This document shows, in pieces, positions 43,757-53,600 of a DNA stretch of 64,000 bases. The notes under the pieces were generated by a model. That model worked only from the letters and a program-made list of their open reading frames with translations. It ran no database searches and was not told the DNA's origin. A program made the position numbers and the translations under genes. This stretch comes from Microbacterium sp. Leaf151 (GTDB taxonomy: Bacteria > Actinomycetota > Actinomycetes > Actinomycetales > Microbacteriaceae), in the NCBI RefSeq assembly GCF_001424225.1, contig NZ_LMOR01000002.1, positions 62,001 through 126,000 of the forward strand, given 5' to 3'. How positions within the stretch are numbered: the first letter of the stretch is position 1; each line of letters opens with the position of its first letter.

Positions 43757-45189
43757 CGCGAGAGCCGGGCGATCCACTCCTCGACCTCGTCGGCGGTGCG
43801 CGGGATCGCCGCCGACAGATTGACCGGTCCGTCGGCGGTCATGACGATGTCGTCTTCGATGCGGGCGCCGATGCCGCGGTACTCCTCGGGGACGGTGAGA
43901 TCGTCGATCTGGAAGTAGAGCCCCGGCTCGATCGTGAACACCATGCCCGGCGCGAGCAGACCGTCGTAGTACATGTCGCGACGCGCCTGGGCGCAGTCGT
44001 GCACGTCGATGCCGAGATGGTGGCTCGTTCCGTGCACCATGTAGCGGCGGTGCTGGCCGCCGCTGTCGGCGTCCAGAGCCTCTTCGGCGGTCACGGGGAG
44101 CAGACCCCACTCAGCCACGCGCGCGGCGATGACCTCCATCGCGGCCTCGTGCAGGCGGCGGAACGGCACCCCCACCTTCGCCGCGGCGAACGACGCGTCG
44201 GCGGCTTCACGGACCGCCTCGTAGACACGGCGCTGGACGTCGGTGAACGTGCCCGACACCGGCAGCGTCCGTGTGATGTCGGCCGTGTACAGACTGTCGA
44301 CCTCGACGCCGGCGTCGACGAGGATGAGGTCGCCGGGCGTGACCGCACCGTCGTTGCGCGTCCAGTGCAGGTAGCACGCGTGCGGACCCGACGCGGCGAT
44401 CGTGTCGTAGCCGACGCTGTTGCCGTCGGACCGGGCACGCTGGTGGAACACGCCCTCGACGAGACGCTCTCCGCGGGGGTGCTCGATGATGCGGGGCAGT
44501 TCGGCGACGATGTCGTCGAAGCCGCGTCCGGTCACCTCGACGGCCAGGGCCATCTCGGCCAATTCGTACTCGTCTTTGACCAGACGCAGCTCCGAGACGA
44601 ACCGGGTGACCTCGTCGTCGTCGCCGACGGTGAGATCGTCGTCGCCGGGTTGGAAGTCGGAGAGGTGCGCCGTGGCGATGGCGAGGTCGGCGGCGACGCC
44701 GTCGAGCGCGGGGCGGGGACCGATCCAGAACTCGCCGACCGTGGCGTCGGAGTAGAACTCGGCGGTGGTGCGATCGGCACGCTCGCGGAAGTAGAGCACG
44801 GCTTCGTGTCCCTCGTCGCGCGGTTCGAAGACGAGCACGGCGTCGGGCTCGGCGTCACGGCCCCACCCCGTCAGGTGGGCGAAGGCGGAATGGGCGCGGA
44901 ACGGATAGTCGGTGTCGTTGCTGCGCTGCTTGAGGCCCCCGGCGGGTACGACGACCCGCCGACCGGGGAACGCCTCCGACACGCGCGCGCGTCGATGTGC
45001 GGCCCACGCGGACTGCTCCCGTGGCTCGGGAAGGACGTCGGGATGCTCCGCCCAGCCGGTCGAGATGGTCTCGAGGAAGCCGCGGGGGAAGGGCGCCTTG
45101 CGATTGCTCGGAGCGTCGAGGGGCTTGGTGTCGTCAGCCTGGGGGTCGGCGGTCGGCGCGGTCGTGTCGCTGGTGGAGGGGGCATCCAT
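43753..45189 (-). CDS. pepP: Xaa-Pro aminopeptidase (aminopeptidase P, M24B)
   Basis: 478 aa. The N-terminal ~40 residues are Asp/Ala/Pro rich and variable; 60-190 is the aminopeptidase P N-domain; the rest is a pita-bread metallopeptidase with DAGVEVDSLYTADITRTLPV, YMVHGTSHHLGIDVHD, FTIEPGLYFQ and GIGARIEDDIVMT supplying two Asp, His and two Glu ligands. It removes N-terminal residues before proline. In one operon with the gamma-glutamyltransferase, which suggests joint peptide breakdown. Confidence 0.93.
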   Translation of the reverse strand: MDAPSTSDTTAPTADPQADDTKPLDAPSNRKAPFPRGFLETISTGWAEHPDVLPEPREQSAWAAHRRARVSEAFPGRRVVVPAGGLKQRSNDTDYPFRAHSAFAHLTGWGRDAEPDAVLVFEPRDEGHEAVLYFRERADRTTAEFYSDATVGEFWIGPRPALDGVAADLAIATAHLSDFQPGDDDLTVGDDDEVTRFVSELRLVKDEYELAEMALAVEVTGRGFDDIVAELPRIIEHPRGERLVEGVFHQRARSDGNSVGYDTIAASGPHACYLHWTRNDGAVTPGDLILVDAGVEVDSLYTADITRTLPVSGTFTDVQRRVYEAVREAADASFAAAKVGVPFRRLHEAAMEVIAARVAEWGLLPVTAEEALDADSGGQHRRYMVHGTSHHLGIDVHDCAQARRDMYYDGLLAPGMVFTIEPGLYFQIDDLTVPEEYRGIGARIEDDIVMTADGPVNLSAAIPRTADEVEEWIARLSR

Positions 45190-45243
45190 CGTTCCAGTCT
45201 CGCACCGGTTCGCGACGGGCGCACGGATGCCACGGGTCTCGGT

Positions 45244-46275
45244 TCAGCCGGAGGTGCGCTCGAGCTGGACGACGATGGGGCGGTGGTCGCTGCCCGAACC
45301 GTCGAGCGAGCGCATGACGACGGAGCCCGACACGGTCCAGTCGGGGGTCGCCATGACGTGGTCGATGGGGGCGCCCAGCATCGCGGGGGCGTCCGTCGGC
45401 CAGGTGCCCACACCGCCGTTCCCGCTCTCGGATGCCGTGTCGTGACAACGCCCGAGCGTGCCCCCCTCGACGCCCATCCCCGTCATGTGGTCGAGGGTCG
45501 CGTTGAAGTCGCCCGCGAGGATGACGTTGTCGCTCGCGCACTGGTCGGCGAGCCACTGCAGGTCGCTGCGCCACTGCGTCATGTAGTCCCGCCGCGGAGC
45601 GACGGCGTGGGCTGCGACGATGATCGGACCGTCGCCGGAGGTCGGCATGGCGACCGCGCTCGGCACGGTCGAGGTGTTGCTGGAGCCGTCGAGAGACGAT
45701 TCGATGACGGAGTAATCGCCCAGCTCGGGGCGGATCAGGACGGTGGTCGAGGTGGCATCCCATCCGGTGATGCCGTATTCGCCGTACTCCGCGTGGTGCG
45801 CCCACATGGGTTGGCCCATGTCGCGCATCATCTCCGCCACCTGGGCGCCGGTGTCGATCGTCGTCTCGGGGAGGGTCACGACGTCGGCCTGCATCCCCAC
45901 CGCGAACTGGGCGATGGACTCGGCGGAGGTGGCCGACCCGGCGGTGTTCCAGGTCATGACGCGCAGGCTGGTTTCCGTTTTGGCGGGGAGGTCTTCGGAT
46001 CCGAGACCGCGCTGCGCGAGCACTGCCGCGTTGACGCCGCCGGAAACGCCGAAGATCAGAGCGAGCACGAGGGCCAGCGCCCGCACCGGGCGGATGAGCG
46101 CGAACAGCAGCATGAGCAGTGTCGCGGCGATCATCACGGCAGCCAGGGGAGCGCGGAACGAGACCACCTGCGCGATCGGGAAGACACGTTCCACACCGAA
46201 TGCGGAGGGCCACGTCAGCACCGCGGCGCCCGCCGCCACGACGAGCGCGACGAGGGAACCGAGCAGTCGACGCAC
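45244..46275 (-). CDS. Membrane-anchored endonuclease/exonuclease/phosphatase family protein
   Basis: 343 aa. Three membrane helices in residues 1-95, then an extracytoplasmic EEP domain: VMTWNTAGSATSAESIAQFA, VVTLPETTID (metal Glu), AAHAVAPRR, VILAGDFNATLDHM and a terminal GSDHRPIVVQL with catalytic His. Substrate may be phospholipid, sugar phosphate or DNA; the domain alone cannot decide. GTG 46273-46275 has TAAGGT 7 nt upstream. Single gene 54 bp before the aminopeptidase. Confidence 0.87.
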   Translation of the reverse strand: MRRLLGSLVALVVAAGAAVLTWPSAFGVERVFPIAQVVSFRAPLAAVMIAATLLMLLFALIRPVRALALVLALIFGVSGGVNAAVLAQRGLGSEDLPAKTETSLRVMTWNTAGSATSAESIAQFAVGMQADVVTLPETTIDTGAQVAEMMRDMGQPMWAHHAEYGEYGITGWDATSTTVLIRPELGDYSVIESSLDGSSNTSTVPSAVAMPTSGDGPIIVAAHAVAPRRDYMTQWRSDLQWLADQCASDNVILAGDFNATLDHMTGMGVEGGTLGRCHDTASESGNGGVGTWPTDAPAMLGAPIDHVMATPDWTVSGSVVMRSLDGSGSDHRPIVVQLERTSG

Positions 46276-46282
46276 GCACCCG

Positions 46283-46288
46283 ACCTTA
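46283..46288 (-). promoter_or_regulatory. -10 hexamer TAAGGT, leaderless
   Basis: On the minus strand TAAGGT, 7 nt, GTG 46275. Confidence 0.5.
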
Positions 46289-46381
46289 GGTCAGACGTCT
46301 GGGAGATCGACCGACGTCGGCCGGATGCCGCCTGCGTGGTGATGACGGGTGCGGCACCGTCCGGGCGGGGGAGCGGAGCGC

Positions 46382-46387
46382 TACGCT
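46382..46387 (+). promoter_or_regulatory. -10 hexamer TACGCT, leaderless
   Basis: TACGCT, 6 nt, GTG 46394. Confidence 0.6.
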
Positions 46388-46393
46388 CGATGG

Positions 46394-47254
46394 GTGCCGC
46401 ATGCCCCTCGATTCACCGGACCGAGCGACCTGCACCTGCACTCGTCGCACTCCGACGGCACGGAACCCCCCGCCGAGGTCATGGCGGCAGCCCACCGTTA
46501 CGGCTTGCGCACCGCCGCCCTCACCGACCACGACACGACGTCGGGATGGGCGGAGGCGGCCGAGGCGGCGACATCTCTCGGGATGACGTTCGTGCCCGGT
46601 ATGGAGCTGTCGTCGCGTCACCGCTGGCGCAGCGTCCACCTGCTCGCCTACCTCGTGGATCCAGACGACCCGGCGCTGCGGGCGATGACCGATCGCATCC
46701 GGTCGTCGCGCGTGGATCGTGCGCAGATCATGGCCGAGCGCATCTCGCGCGACTACGACATCGCGTGGGACGACATCGTCGAGCAGACCAGCGATGGGGC
46801 CACCGTCGGGCGCCCGCACATCGCCGATGCCTTGGTGGCTCGTGGGATCGTGGTCGATCGAACCGAGGCGTTCGCCGGCATCCTGCATCCCGCGGGCGAC
46901 TACTACGTGGCGCTCTACGCCCCGGATCCCGTCGCGGCGGTGGAGCTCGTCGTCGGCGCGGGCGGTGTGCCGATCATCGCGCACCCGGCCGGGCGGGCTC
47001 TGCTGCCCGACGGTGTGCTGCAGTCGATGCTCGACGCGGGCCTCGCGGGTTTCGAGCTGGCGCATCGCGAGAACCTGCCCGAGCCGACCGCGTTGCTGGC
47101 ACGGCTCGCCGCGGAGCGCGATCTCATCGTGACCGGGTCGAGCGATTATCACGGCCTCGGCAAGCCCAACGTACCGGGCGAGAACACCACCGCCGATGAC
47201 ATGGTCGCGCGCATCTTCGCCCTCGGCCGCGGGACGGCGCCGGTCTACCCGTAG
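46394..47254 (+). CDS. PHP-domain phosphoesterase (RnmAM/TrpH-like)
   Basis: 286 aa. PHP metal sites: DLHLHSSHSDGTEPP, LTDHDTTSGWAEA, FVPGMELSSRHRWRSVHLLA, GVPIIAHPAGR and GSSDYHGLGKPN. The layout with an inserted helical region is that of the E. coli YciV/RnmAM group, which cleaves 3',5'-nucleoside bisphosphates and trims rRNA 5' ends. Activity here is inferred. GTG 46394 agrees with the -10; an upstream in-frame start at 46349 would precede the promoter. Confidence 0.88.
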   Translation: MPHAPRFTGPSDLHLHSSHSDGTEPPAEVMAAAHRYGLRTAALTDHDTTSGWAEAAEAATSLGMTFVPGMELSSRHRWRSVHLLAYLVDPDDPALRAMTDRIRSSRVDRAQIMAERISRDYDIAWDDIVEQTSDGATVGRPHIADALVARGIVVDRTEAFAGILHPAGDYYVALYAPDPVAAVELVVGAGGVPIIAHPAGRALLPDGVLQSMLDAGLAGFELAHRENLPEPTALLARLAAERDLIVTGSSDYHGLGKPNVPGENTTADDMVARIFALGRGTAPVYP

Positions 47255-47283
47255 ACGGTGAACTCCCCGCGCGGGCGGCTCCT

Positions 47284-47398
47284 GTCCGGCATCCGTTGAG
47301 TGACGCGTTTCGCGGTTCGTGTTGCCGTCCGGCGTCGGTTGAGGAGCGCGGTTCGTGGCTCAGGGGTTGCCGTCTGGCATCCGTGAGAACGCGGTTCG
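47284..47398. repeat. Three degenerate direct repeats, ~43-45 bp period
   Basis: In the 324-bp gap 47255-47578. Units start near 47284, 47327 and 47372; each begins GTC(C/T)GGC(A/G)TC(C/G)GT, has GAG or GAA and ends in GCGGTTCG (47312-47319, 47348-47355, 47391-47398). No gene is evident. The rest of the gap, apart from the hairpin at 47528-47565, shows nothing. Confidence 0.6.
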
Positions 47399-47527
47399 CC
47401 GGGGGAAACGCGTGGACGAGGCCTTTTTCGCGGGCGGATGCCGTTCCTCGCGGGGCGCGCGTGCCGCAGGCGCGCGCGGCCGGTGCCGCAGGAACGCGGG
47501 ACGCCCGCCGCACCGCCGAGGGGAACG

Positions 47528-47565
47528 GACACGGCGCCGACCCCCGGAGGGATCAGCGCCGTGTC
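47528..47565 (-). terminator. Probable terminator of the RNA helicase gene
   Basis: GACACGGCGC (47528-47537) and GCGCCGTGTC (47556-47565) are perfect 10-bp arms with an 18-nt centre that includes GACCCCCGGAGGGATC, itself partly self-complementary. Positioned 14 bp past the helicase stop. Confidence 0.6.
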
Positions 47566-47578
47566 GAGGTGCGGTGCG

Positions 47579-49027
47579 TCAGGCGACGGGGGCCGTCGGG
47601 GTGCCGGAGCTGCCACCGCTGCGGCGGCGACGGCGACGACGCGGGGCCGCATTGCCGTCGTGGTGCTCCTTGCCGGCGCCGTCGTGCGTGCCGGCGCCGT
47701 CCTCGTCGCGGGGAGCCGCCTCGCCGGCGGCCGTGGCACCCGTTGCACCTCGACGACGGCGACGACGCGGACCGCTCTCGCCCTCGGCATCCGCGGGGCC
47801 GTCGGCCTTCTTCTCGGGCCTCGGTGCGACCGCCTTCGGCGCCGTCACGAGGCGGCCCTTCGTGCCCTCGGGGATGTCGAGATCGGTGTAGAGGTGCGGG
47901 CTCGACGAGTACGTCTCGGTGGGTTCGGGCTGGCCGAACTCGAGGGCGCGGTTGATGAGCGCCCACTTGTGCAGGTCGTCCCAGTCGACGAACGTCACCG
48001 CGATACCGGTCTTGCCGGCGCGACCGGTGCGGCCGGCGCGGTGCAGGTAGGTCTTCTCGTCATCGGGGATGGTGTGGTTGATGACGTGGGTGACGTCGTT
48101 GACGTCGATACCGCGGGCGGCGACGTCGGTGGCGATGAGGACGTCTCTCTTGCCGGCCTTGAACGCGGCCATCGAACGCTCGCGTGCTTCCTGGCTCATG
48201 TCGCCATGCACGGCGGCGGCGTTGAAGCCGCGGTCGCCGAGCTCGTCGACGAGCTTCTGCGCGGCGCGCTTGGTGCGGGTGAAGATGACGGCCTTCTCGC
48301 GACCGTCGGACTGCAGGATGCGGGCGATGACCTCGTCTTTGTCGAGCGAGTGCGCGCGGTAGACGAGGTGCTTGATGTTGGCCTGGGTCAGACCCTCGTC
48401 GGGGTCGTTGGCGCGCATGTGGATCGGGTTCGACATGAACCGGCGCGCGAGGGCCACGATCGGGCCGGGCATTGTCGCCGAGAACAGCTGCGTGTGCCGC
48501 ACGGGCGGGACCTTCGAGAAGATCTTCTCGATGTCGGCGAGGAAGCCGAGGTCGAGCATCTTGTCAGCCTCGTCCAGCACGACCTCGGTCGCGCTCGAGA
48601 GGTCGAGCAGGCGCTGATTGGCGAGGTCGATCAGACGACCCGGCGTGCCGACGACGATCTGCGCGCCGGCCTTGAGCTGGTCGATCTGGCCCTCGTACGC
48701 CTTGCCGCCGTAGATCGCGACGACGCTCGTGGGGCGGTTGCTGGTGAGCATGTCCATGTCTTCGTAGACCTGGACGGCGAGCTCGCGGGTGGGAACCACG
48801 ATCAGGGCCTTCACGCCCGGCTCGGGGTTCGGTCCGAGGCGCTGCACCACGGGGATTCCGAAGCCGAAGGTCTTCCCGGTGCCCGTCTTGGCCTGGCCGA
48901 TGATGTCCTGACCGGGGAGACCGAGGGGGATCGTCTGCTCCTGGATGGGGAAGGCATCGATGATGCCCTTGGTCGCGAGGGCGTCGACGATGTCCTGGTC
49001 GACGCCGAGCTCGGCGAATGTCGTCAT
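47579..49027 (-). CDS. DEAD-box RNA helicase (RhlE/Rv3211-like)
   Basis: 482 aa. Complete DEAD-box set: Q motif PIQEQTIPLGLPGQDI, AKTGTGKTF, PTRELAVQV, TPGRLIDL, VLDEADKMLDLGF, FSATMP, then helicase C with ATDVAARGIDV and YLHRAGRTGRAGKTG. The last ~100 residues are basic, Ala/Arg/Pro/Gly rich (RRRRRRGATGATAAGE), probably RNA-binding. Likely in ribosome or mRNA remodelling. Divergent from the ferritin-like gene, the same order as in mycobacteria. Confidence 0.93.
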   Translation of the reverse strand: MTTFAELGVDQDIVDALATKGIIDAFPIQEQTIPLGLPGQDIIGQAKTGTGKTFGFGIPVVQRLGPNPEPGVKALIVVPTRELAVQVYEDMDMLTSNRPTSVVAIYGGKAYEGQIDQLKAGAQIVVGTPGRLIDLANQRLLDLSSATEVVLDEADKMLDLGFLADIEKIFSKVPPVRHTQLFSATMPGPIVALARRFMSNPIHMRANDPDEGLTQANIKHLVYRAHSLDKDEVIARILQSDGREKAVIFTRTKRAAQKLVDELGDRGFNAAAVHGDMSQEARERSMAAFKAGKRDVLIATDVAARGIDVNDVTHVINHTIPDDEKTYLHRAGRTGRAGKTGIAVTFVDWDDLHKWALINRALEFGQPEPTETYSSSPHLYTDLDIPEGTKGRLVTAPKAVAPRPEKKADGPADAEGESGPRRRRRRGATGATAAGEAAPRDEDGAGTHDGAGKEHHDGNAAPRRRRRRRSGGSSGTPTAPVA

Positions 49028-49161
49028 GAGGTGCCTGTTCCGGCGGCGAGAGACCGCCTGGGAGTCGAATCCACGCCCTCACTCGTCCACAGGCGCAGGG
49101 TCCCGATCCGTTGTCGGGACCCGACCACTCTACCCGGCGTGTCTCCGGAGGCCCCGACGCC

Positions 49162-49167
49162 TAGGCT
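49162..49167 (+). promoter_or_regulatory. -10 hexamer TAGGCT, leaderless
   Basis: TAGGCT, 6 nt, GTG 49174. Confidence 0.6.
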
Positions 49168-49173
49168 GTCTAC

Positions 49174-49890
49174 GTGTTCGCGTGGTTACGTCGTCGTCAG
49201 CGCCCCGTGGGCCGCACGCTCCAACTGCGCTCGCGCGGTGATCTCGGCGAGGCGATGCGTGTCGACTTCGCCGAACTCGCGCCCGACGTCGAGACCTTCC
49301 TCGGACAGGCGGCCTACCTGCAGCTGGGGTTCTTCGAGACGTTGAGCGAGCTGATCGCCCTCACTCCCGAGCTCGCCGAGAAGGAATCGCTCTCGCGGGC
49401 GGCCGGTGCGGCCCTCATCAAGCACCAGGAACTCGTCGCGCTGATCCGCGACCGGGGAGCCGATCCGACGCAGCTCATGCTGCCGTTCCGCGAGTCGCTC
49501 GACGCTTTCCGCCGCAACACCCACGGCGTGCGCCCGCAAGAGACGATGCTGACCGTGCACATCACGGCGGGCCTGCTCGACGACTTCTACCTCGCGCTGT
49601 CGTCGAGCTACGGAGACACGGGGAGACGCGTCGCCCGCATCCTGCAGGCCGACGATGACAGGCAGGCGATCGTCGACATCATCGCGGCGACCATCGACAG
49701 CGATGAGGAGTGGCGTTGGCTCCTGGCCCTCTGGGGTCGACGCCTGGTCGGCGACACGCTGCTCGTCGCCCGCGCAGCCCTTCGGCACGGGCACCTCGAT
49801 CGCGCCGATGAAGAGAAGGTCGAGCCCGTCTTCAGCGAACTGATGGGTGCGCACGCACGACGGATGGATGCCATGGGGCTGGCCGCCTGA
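49174..49890 (+). CDS. Ferritin-like fold protein (MiaE-like family)
   Basis: 238 aa, mostly helical, cytosolic. Family features: FAELAPDVETFLGQAAYLQL, FFETLSELIALTPELAEKES, AAGAALIKHQELVALIRDRG (E-x-x-H-like ligands, KHQEL) and LGxRLVGDTLLVARAALRHG-like sequence. Related proteins are annotated tRNA-(MS2IO6A)-hydroxylase-like or ferritin-like; activity unproven. It sits between the helicase and DUF3107 genes, as in mycobacteria (Rv3210c region, from memory). Confidence 0.8.
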   Translation: MFAWLRRRQRPVGRTLQLRSRGDLGEAMRVDFAELAPDVETFLGQAAYLQLGFFETLSELIALTPELAEKESLSRAAGAALIKHQELVALIRDRGADPTQLMLPFRESLDAFRRNTHGVRPQETMLTVHITAGLLDDFYLALSSSYGDTGRRVARILQADDDRQAIVDIIAATIDSDEEWRWLLALWGRRLVGDTLLVARAALRHGHLDRADEEKVEPVFSELMGAHARRMDAMGLAA

Positions 49891-49941
49891 CGCGGCCCCT
49901 CGCGCGGGACGGATGCCATCGACCGCGCGAACTGACGCCCG

Positions 49942-50229
49942 TCAGACTCCGAGCCGCGCGCGGTCCGCGTGGTCTCGAGCGAGACGCGCCCGGGTGACGA
50001 GCGGGACGAGAGCGAAGGCGGTCGCGGCCGGTGCGATGACGGCGACGAGCCACAGGATGGGCGAGTCGACCCCGAGCCCCATCCACGTGGCGGCCGTCCA
50101 GACGACTCCGGCCGCCGCGGCACCTGCGAGCGGCGCCAGAAGCGCCCCCCGCAGTCGGCGGTGCGGCAGCGAGAAGTGCGCGGCGAGTCCGATCACGGCG
50201 CCGATGATCAGGCCGAGCAGGATCTGCAC
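49942..50229 (-). CDS. Small membrane protein, three helices
   Basis: 95 aa: hydrophobic segments at about 2-19, 29-48 and 57-79, with a basic C-terminus (TRARLARDHADRARLGV). Ten bp downstream of the DUF3107 gene in the same direction, so probably co-transcribed. No recognised family. Confidence 0.72.
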   Translation of the reverse strand: MQILLGLIIGAVIGLAAHFSLPHRRLRGALLAPLAGAAAAGVVWTAATWMGLGVDSPILWLVAVIAPAATAFALVPLVTRARLARDHADRARLGV

Positions 50230-50239
50230 GGTCGTGGAC

Positions 50240-50464
50240 TCAGGCGACGAAGCCGACGCGGCGAGACTCTTCGGTGCCGAGCTCGACGAAGGCCAGGTTG
50301 GCGGTGGGGACGAGGTAGGAGTTGCCCTTCACATCCGTGAAGGCGACGTGGCTGGCCGAGGAGTCGAGGGCCGTAGCGACGGCGGTCTTGACGGCGTCGG
50401 AGCTCTCATTGGTCTCGAAGTTGAGTTCGCGGCCGGTGTTGGTGATGCCGATGCGGATCTCCAC
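50240..50464 (-). CDS. DUF3107 family protein (TB9.4-like)
   Basis: 74 aa. Begins MEIRIGITNTGRELNFETNE and contains FTDVKGNSYLVPTANLAFVE, the DUF3107 signature. Small cytoplasmic protein of unknown role, conserved next to the AdnAB and RhlE genes in actinobacteria. ATG 50462-50464 has GGAAAGGA seven nt upstream. Confidence 0.92.
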   Translation of the reverse strand: MEIRIGITNTGRELNFETNESSDAVKTAVATALDSSASHVAFTDVKGNSYLVPTANLAFVELGTEESRRVGFVA

Positions 50465-50664
50465 GATGCGTCCTTTCCTCGCGGGGCCGCGGTCGGCCCT
50501 GCTCGTCCTTCGACTCTAGGGCAGGCGTGCGGGGCGACGACCCGGTGGGGGCGGCGCTTCGCGGACGGCGAACGCCCGCTCCCGGGACGGCTCCGAGCGG
50601 TAGGGCCTCGCTGGCAAAGCGCGGCGCCCCGGGCCACCAGCGGAGCGATGTCGGAGGTGCGGTT

Positions 50665-50670
50665 TAGCGT
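50665..50670 (+). promoter_or_regulatory. -10 hexamer TAGCGT, leaderless promoter of the AdnAB genes
   Basis: TAGCGT, 6 nt, ATG 50677. The 212-bp gap 50465-50676 shows no other feature. Confidence 0.6.
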
Positions 50671-50676
50671 GGACGC

Positions 50677-53600
50677 ATGCAGATTCCGGATGCCGTTGCC
50701 CCCGAGGCATCCCCCCTGCTCGGGGGCGGTCTCGACGTCGACCAGCAGGCGGTGGCGTCGTGGGCGGCGGAGGCCAGCGGAGCCGTGGTCGGCGCCCCGG
50801 GCTCGGGCAAGACGACGGCGCTCCTCGCCCGGGTGCGCGAGCTCGTGGCATCCGGGGTCGATCCCGACCACCTGCTCGTGCTCACTCCCACGCGGCCGGC
50901 CGCGACGGCGTTGCGCGATCCACTCGCGCTCGCGGTGGGGCGCGCGACATCGGGTGCGCTCGCGCGATCGGTCGCGTCGTTCGCGTTCCAGCTCGTGCGC
51001 GGCGCCGAGGTGCGCCGTGGCGCCGAACCACCGCAGCTGCTCACGGGCGGCGATGAAGACCAGATCATCCGCGACCTTCTCGAGGGCGACGCTCTCGACG
51101 AGATCGACGGCGTCTCGCGGTGGCCCGACTGGCTCGGCCCCGCGATCAGGGCGACCCGGGGCTTCCGCGGCGATGTTCGCGCGTTCCTCGCCGAGTGCAC
51201 CGACCTCGGGGTGTCGTCGACCGACCTGGCCGACCTCGCCGTCCACCTCGACCTGCCCGTGTGGGCCTCGCTGGCGTCGTTCTCCGACGAGTACCGCGCC
51301 GTCCGCGCGTCGATGCGCGGGGCCCATCGCGACGCCGCCGACCTCGCCCGCGAGGCCGTCGCCGTGCTCGACGACGCCCGCGCGGACCGCGAGTTGCTGG
51401 GGCGCTTCGCGGCGCTGCGGTGCATCCTCGTCGACGACGCGCAGGAGCTCACCCCCGGCGGTATCGACGTGCTCGGAGCGTGCCGCGCGCTCGGCATCGG
51501 CGTGGTCGCCTTCGGCGACCCCGATGTGGCATCCGGTGCCTTCCGTGGCGCGACCCCGGAGAACTTCGCCCGGCTGGCCCGTGAGCTCGGCACGACGGTC
51601 GCCCTGGGGACGCCGCACCGCGGAACGCCCGAACAGGTCGACCTCGTGCGTCAGGTGTCGTCGCGCATCGGCGCCGCCGGCGTCGTCGCGCACCGCCGGG
51701 CACCGCAGGGCGCGCCGGTGCAGGGGTCGGTGCGAACCTACCTCCTCCGCTCGCCCGCCGAGGAAGCCGACGCGATCTCGCGGTTGCTGCGGGAACGGCA
51801 CGTCCTCGGCGGTGTGCCCTGGGGCTCGTGCGCGGTGATCGCGCACGACTCGCGTCAGGTGGCCACCCTCGAGTCCGAGCTCGCCGCGCGCGAGGTTCCG
51901 GCCCGGGCCAGCGGGCCCGGCCTGGCGCTCGGGGTGCAGCGACCCGTTCGCGACCTCGTGCGCCTCGTCGAGCTGGGCATGACCGACCCCGACGAGTGGT
52001 CTCCCGAGGACATCGTCGACGCGCTCCTCGGCACGTTCGGCGGCCTCGATCCGATCGAACTGCGCCGGCTGCGCACCGCACTGCGGCACGCCGAGGTGGC
52101 AGACGGCGGCGTGCACTCGGCGACCGACCTGCTCGTCTCCGGCGTGCGGTATCCGCTCGAACTCGCCGCGGTCGACACCCGCGAGGCGCGGCGGGCCGTC
52201 CGCCTCGGCGAGACTCTCTCAGCCCTCGGGGCTCAGGCGCGATCGCGCGCGACCGCACACGAGATGCTGTGGACGGCGTGGGAACGCAGCTCCCTGGCGC
52301 GCACCTGGCGAGAGGCCTCACGGGGGCACGGACCCATCGCCGAGCAGGCTGATCGCGACCTCGACGCGGTCGTGGCCCTCTTCCAGGCGGCGAAGCGCTA
52401 CACCGAACGCGAACCCGACGGCGAAGCCTCGATCTTCCTCCGCGCGGTGCTCGACAGCGACGTGGCGGAAGACCGCATCGAGCAGCCCGCCGTCGTCGAC
52501 ACGGTGCGCATCCTGACCCCCGCCGCTGCGGCGGGCACGGCGTTCGACACGGTGATCATCGCCGGCGTGCAAGAGGGCGTGTGGCCCAACACGCGCCTGC
52601 GCGGGGGACTGCTCGAGACCTGGCGCCTCACCGACGCGGTGCAGAACCCCGACCTCCCGGCCGCGGGCATGCTCGATCGACGGCGAGCGGCCATGCACGA
52701 CGAGCTGCGCCTGTTCGTGCGCGCCCTCAGCCGCGCCGAGCGCATGCTCATCGTCACGGCGGTCGACGACGACGACACCGGACCCAGCGTGCTGTTCGAG
52801 ATGCTCCCCGCGCCCGAGCCGGCGGCATCCATTCCCGAACACCCGTTGTCACTGCGCGGTCTCGTCGCGCGCCACCGACGCTCGCTCACCGCGCCCCGCG
52901 TGCCCACGGCCGATCGCGCCCATGCGGCCGGGCAACTCGCGCTGCTGGCCGCGGCCGACGTGGCCGGGGCGTCGAGCGACGAGTGGTACGGCGTCGCGTC
53001 GCCGACCTCCACCGCGCCGCTGCGCGACCTCGATCGCGAAGACGTGCGCGTCTCGCCGTCGCGTCTGCACGCCCTCGAGGAGTGCCAACTCGACTGGGTG
53101 ATCGCCGACCTCGGCGGCGATCGCGGCGGGACGACCGCCGGCATCGGCACGATCATCCATGCGGCGCTCGAAACGGCGTCGTCGTCGTCCGAAGATGACC
53201 TGTGGGCGATCGTCGAGGAGCGCTGGGGAGAACTCGCGTTCGATGCCGTGTGGAGAGAACGGGCCGAACGAACGCGCGCGCGTGATCTCGTACGGCGGCT
53301 CGCCGCCTACCTGCGGCGCTTCGACGACGCCGGCGGGCGACTGGTGGGCGCGGAGCGGCACTTCGAGGTGCCGATCCCGCTCGCCGACGCCGGCGAGCAC
53401 GGCGCCGTGCTCAGCGGCGACATCGACCGTGTCGAGATCACTCCGGCGGGCGAGGTCGTGATCGTGGATCTCAAGACCGGCAAGAACGAACCGCAGACCG
53501 ACCAGAAGGTCGCCGACAATCCACAGCTCGCGGCGTATCAACTGGCCTTCTCGTCGGGGGCGATCGAGCAGGTGGCGGGGTTGCCGTCGGGTGGGGCGAA

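Noticed and set aside
43757..44110. N-terminal extension of the gamma-glutamyltransferase
   Set aside because: In frame, but it overlaps the conserved C-terminal part of aminopeptidase P and lacks signal peptide or family similarity.
43999..47199. Open frame of more than 1000 codons on the plus strand
   Set aside because: It runs antisense through the aminopeptidase P and EEP genes and into the PHP gene, all with clear motifs. The translation is low-complexity Arg/Gly/Val, as usual for third-position GC shadows.
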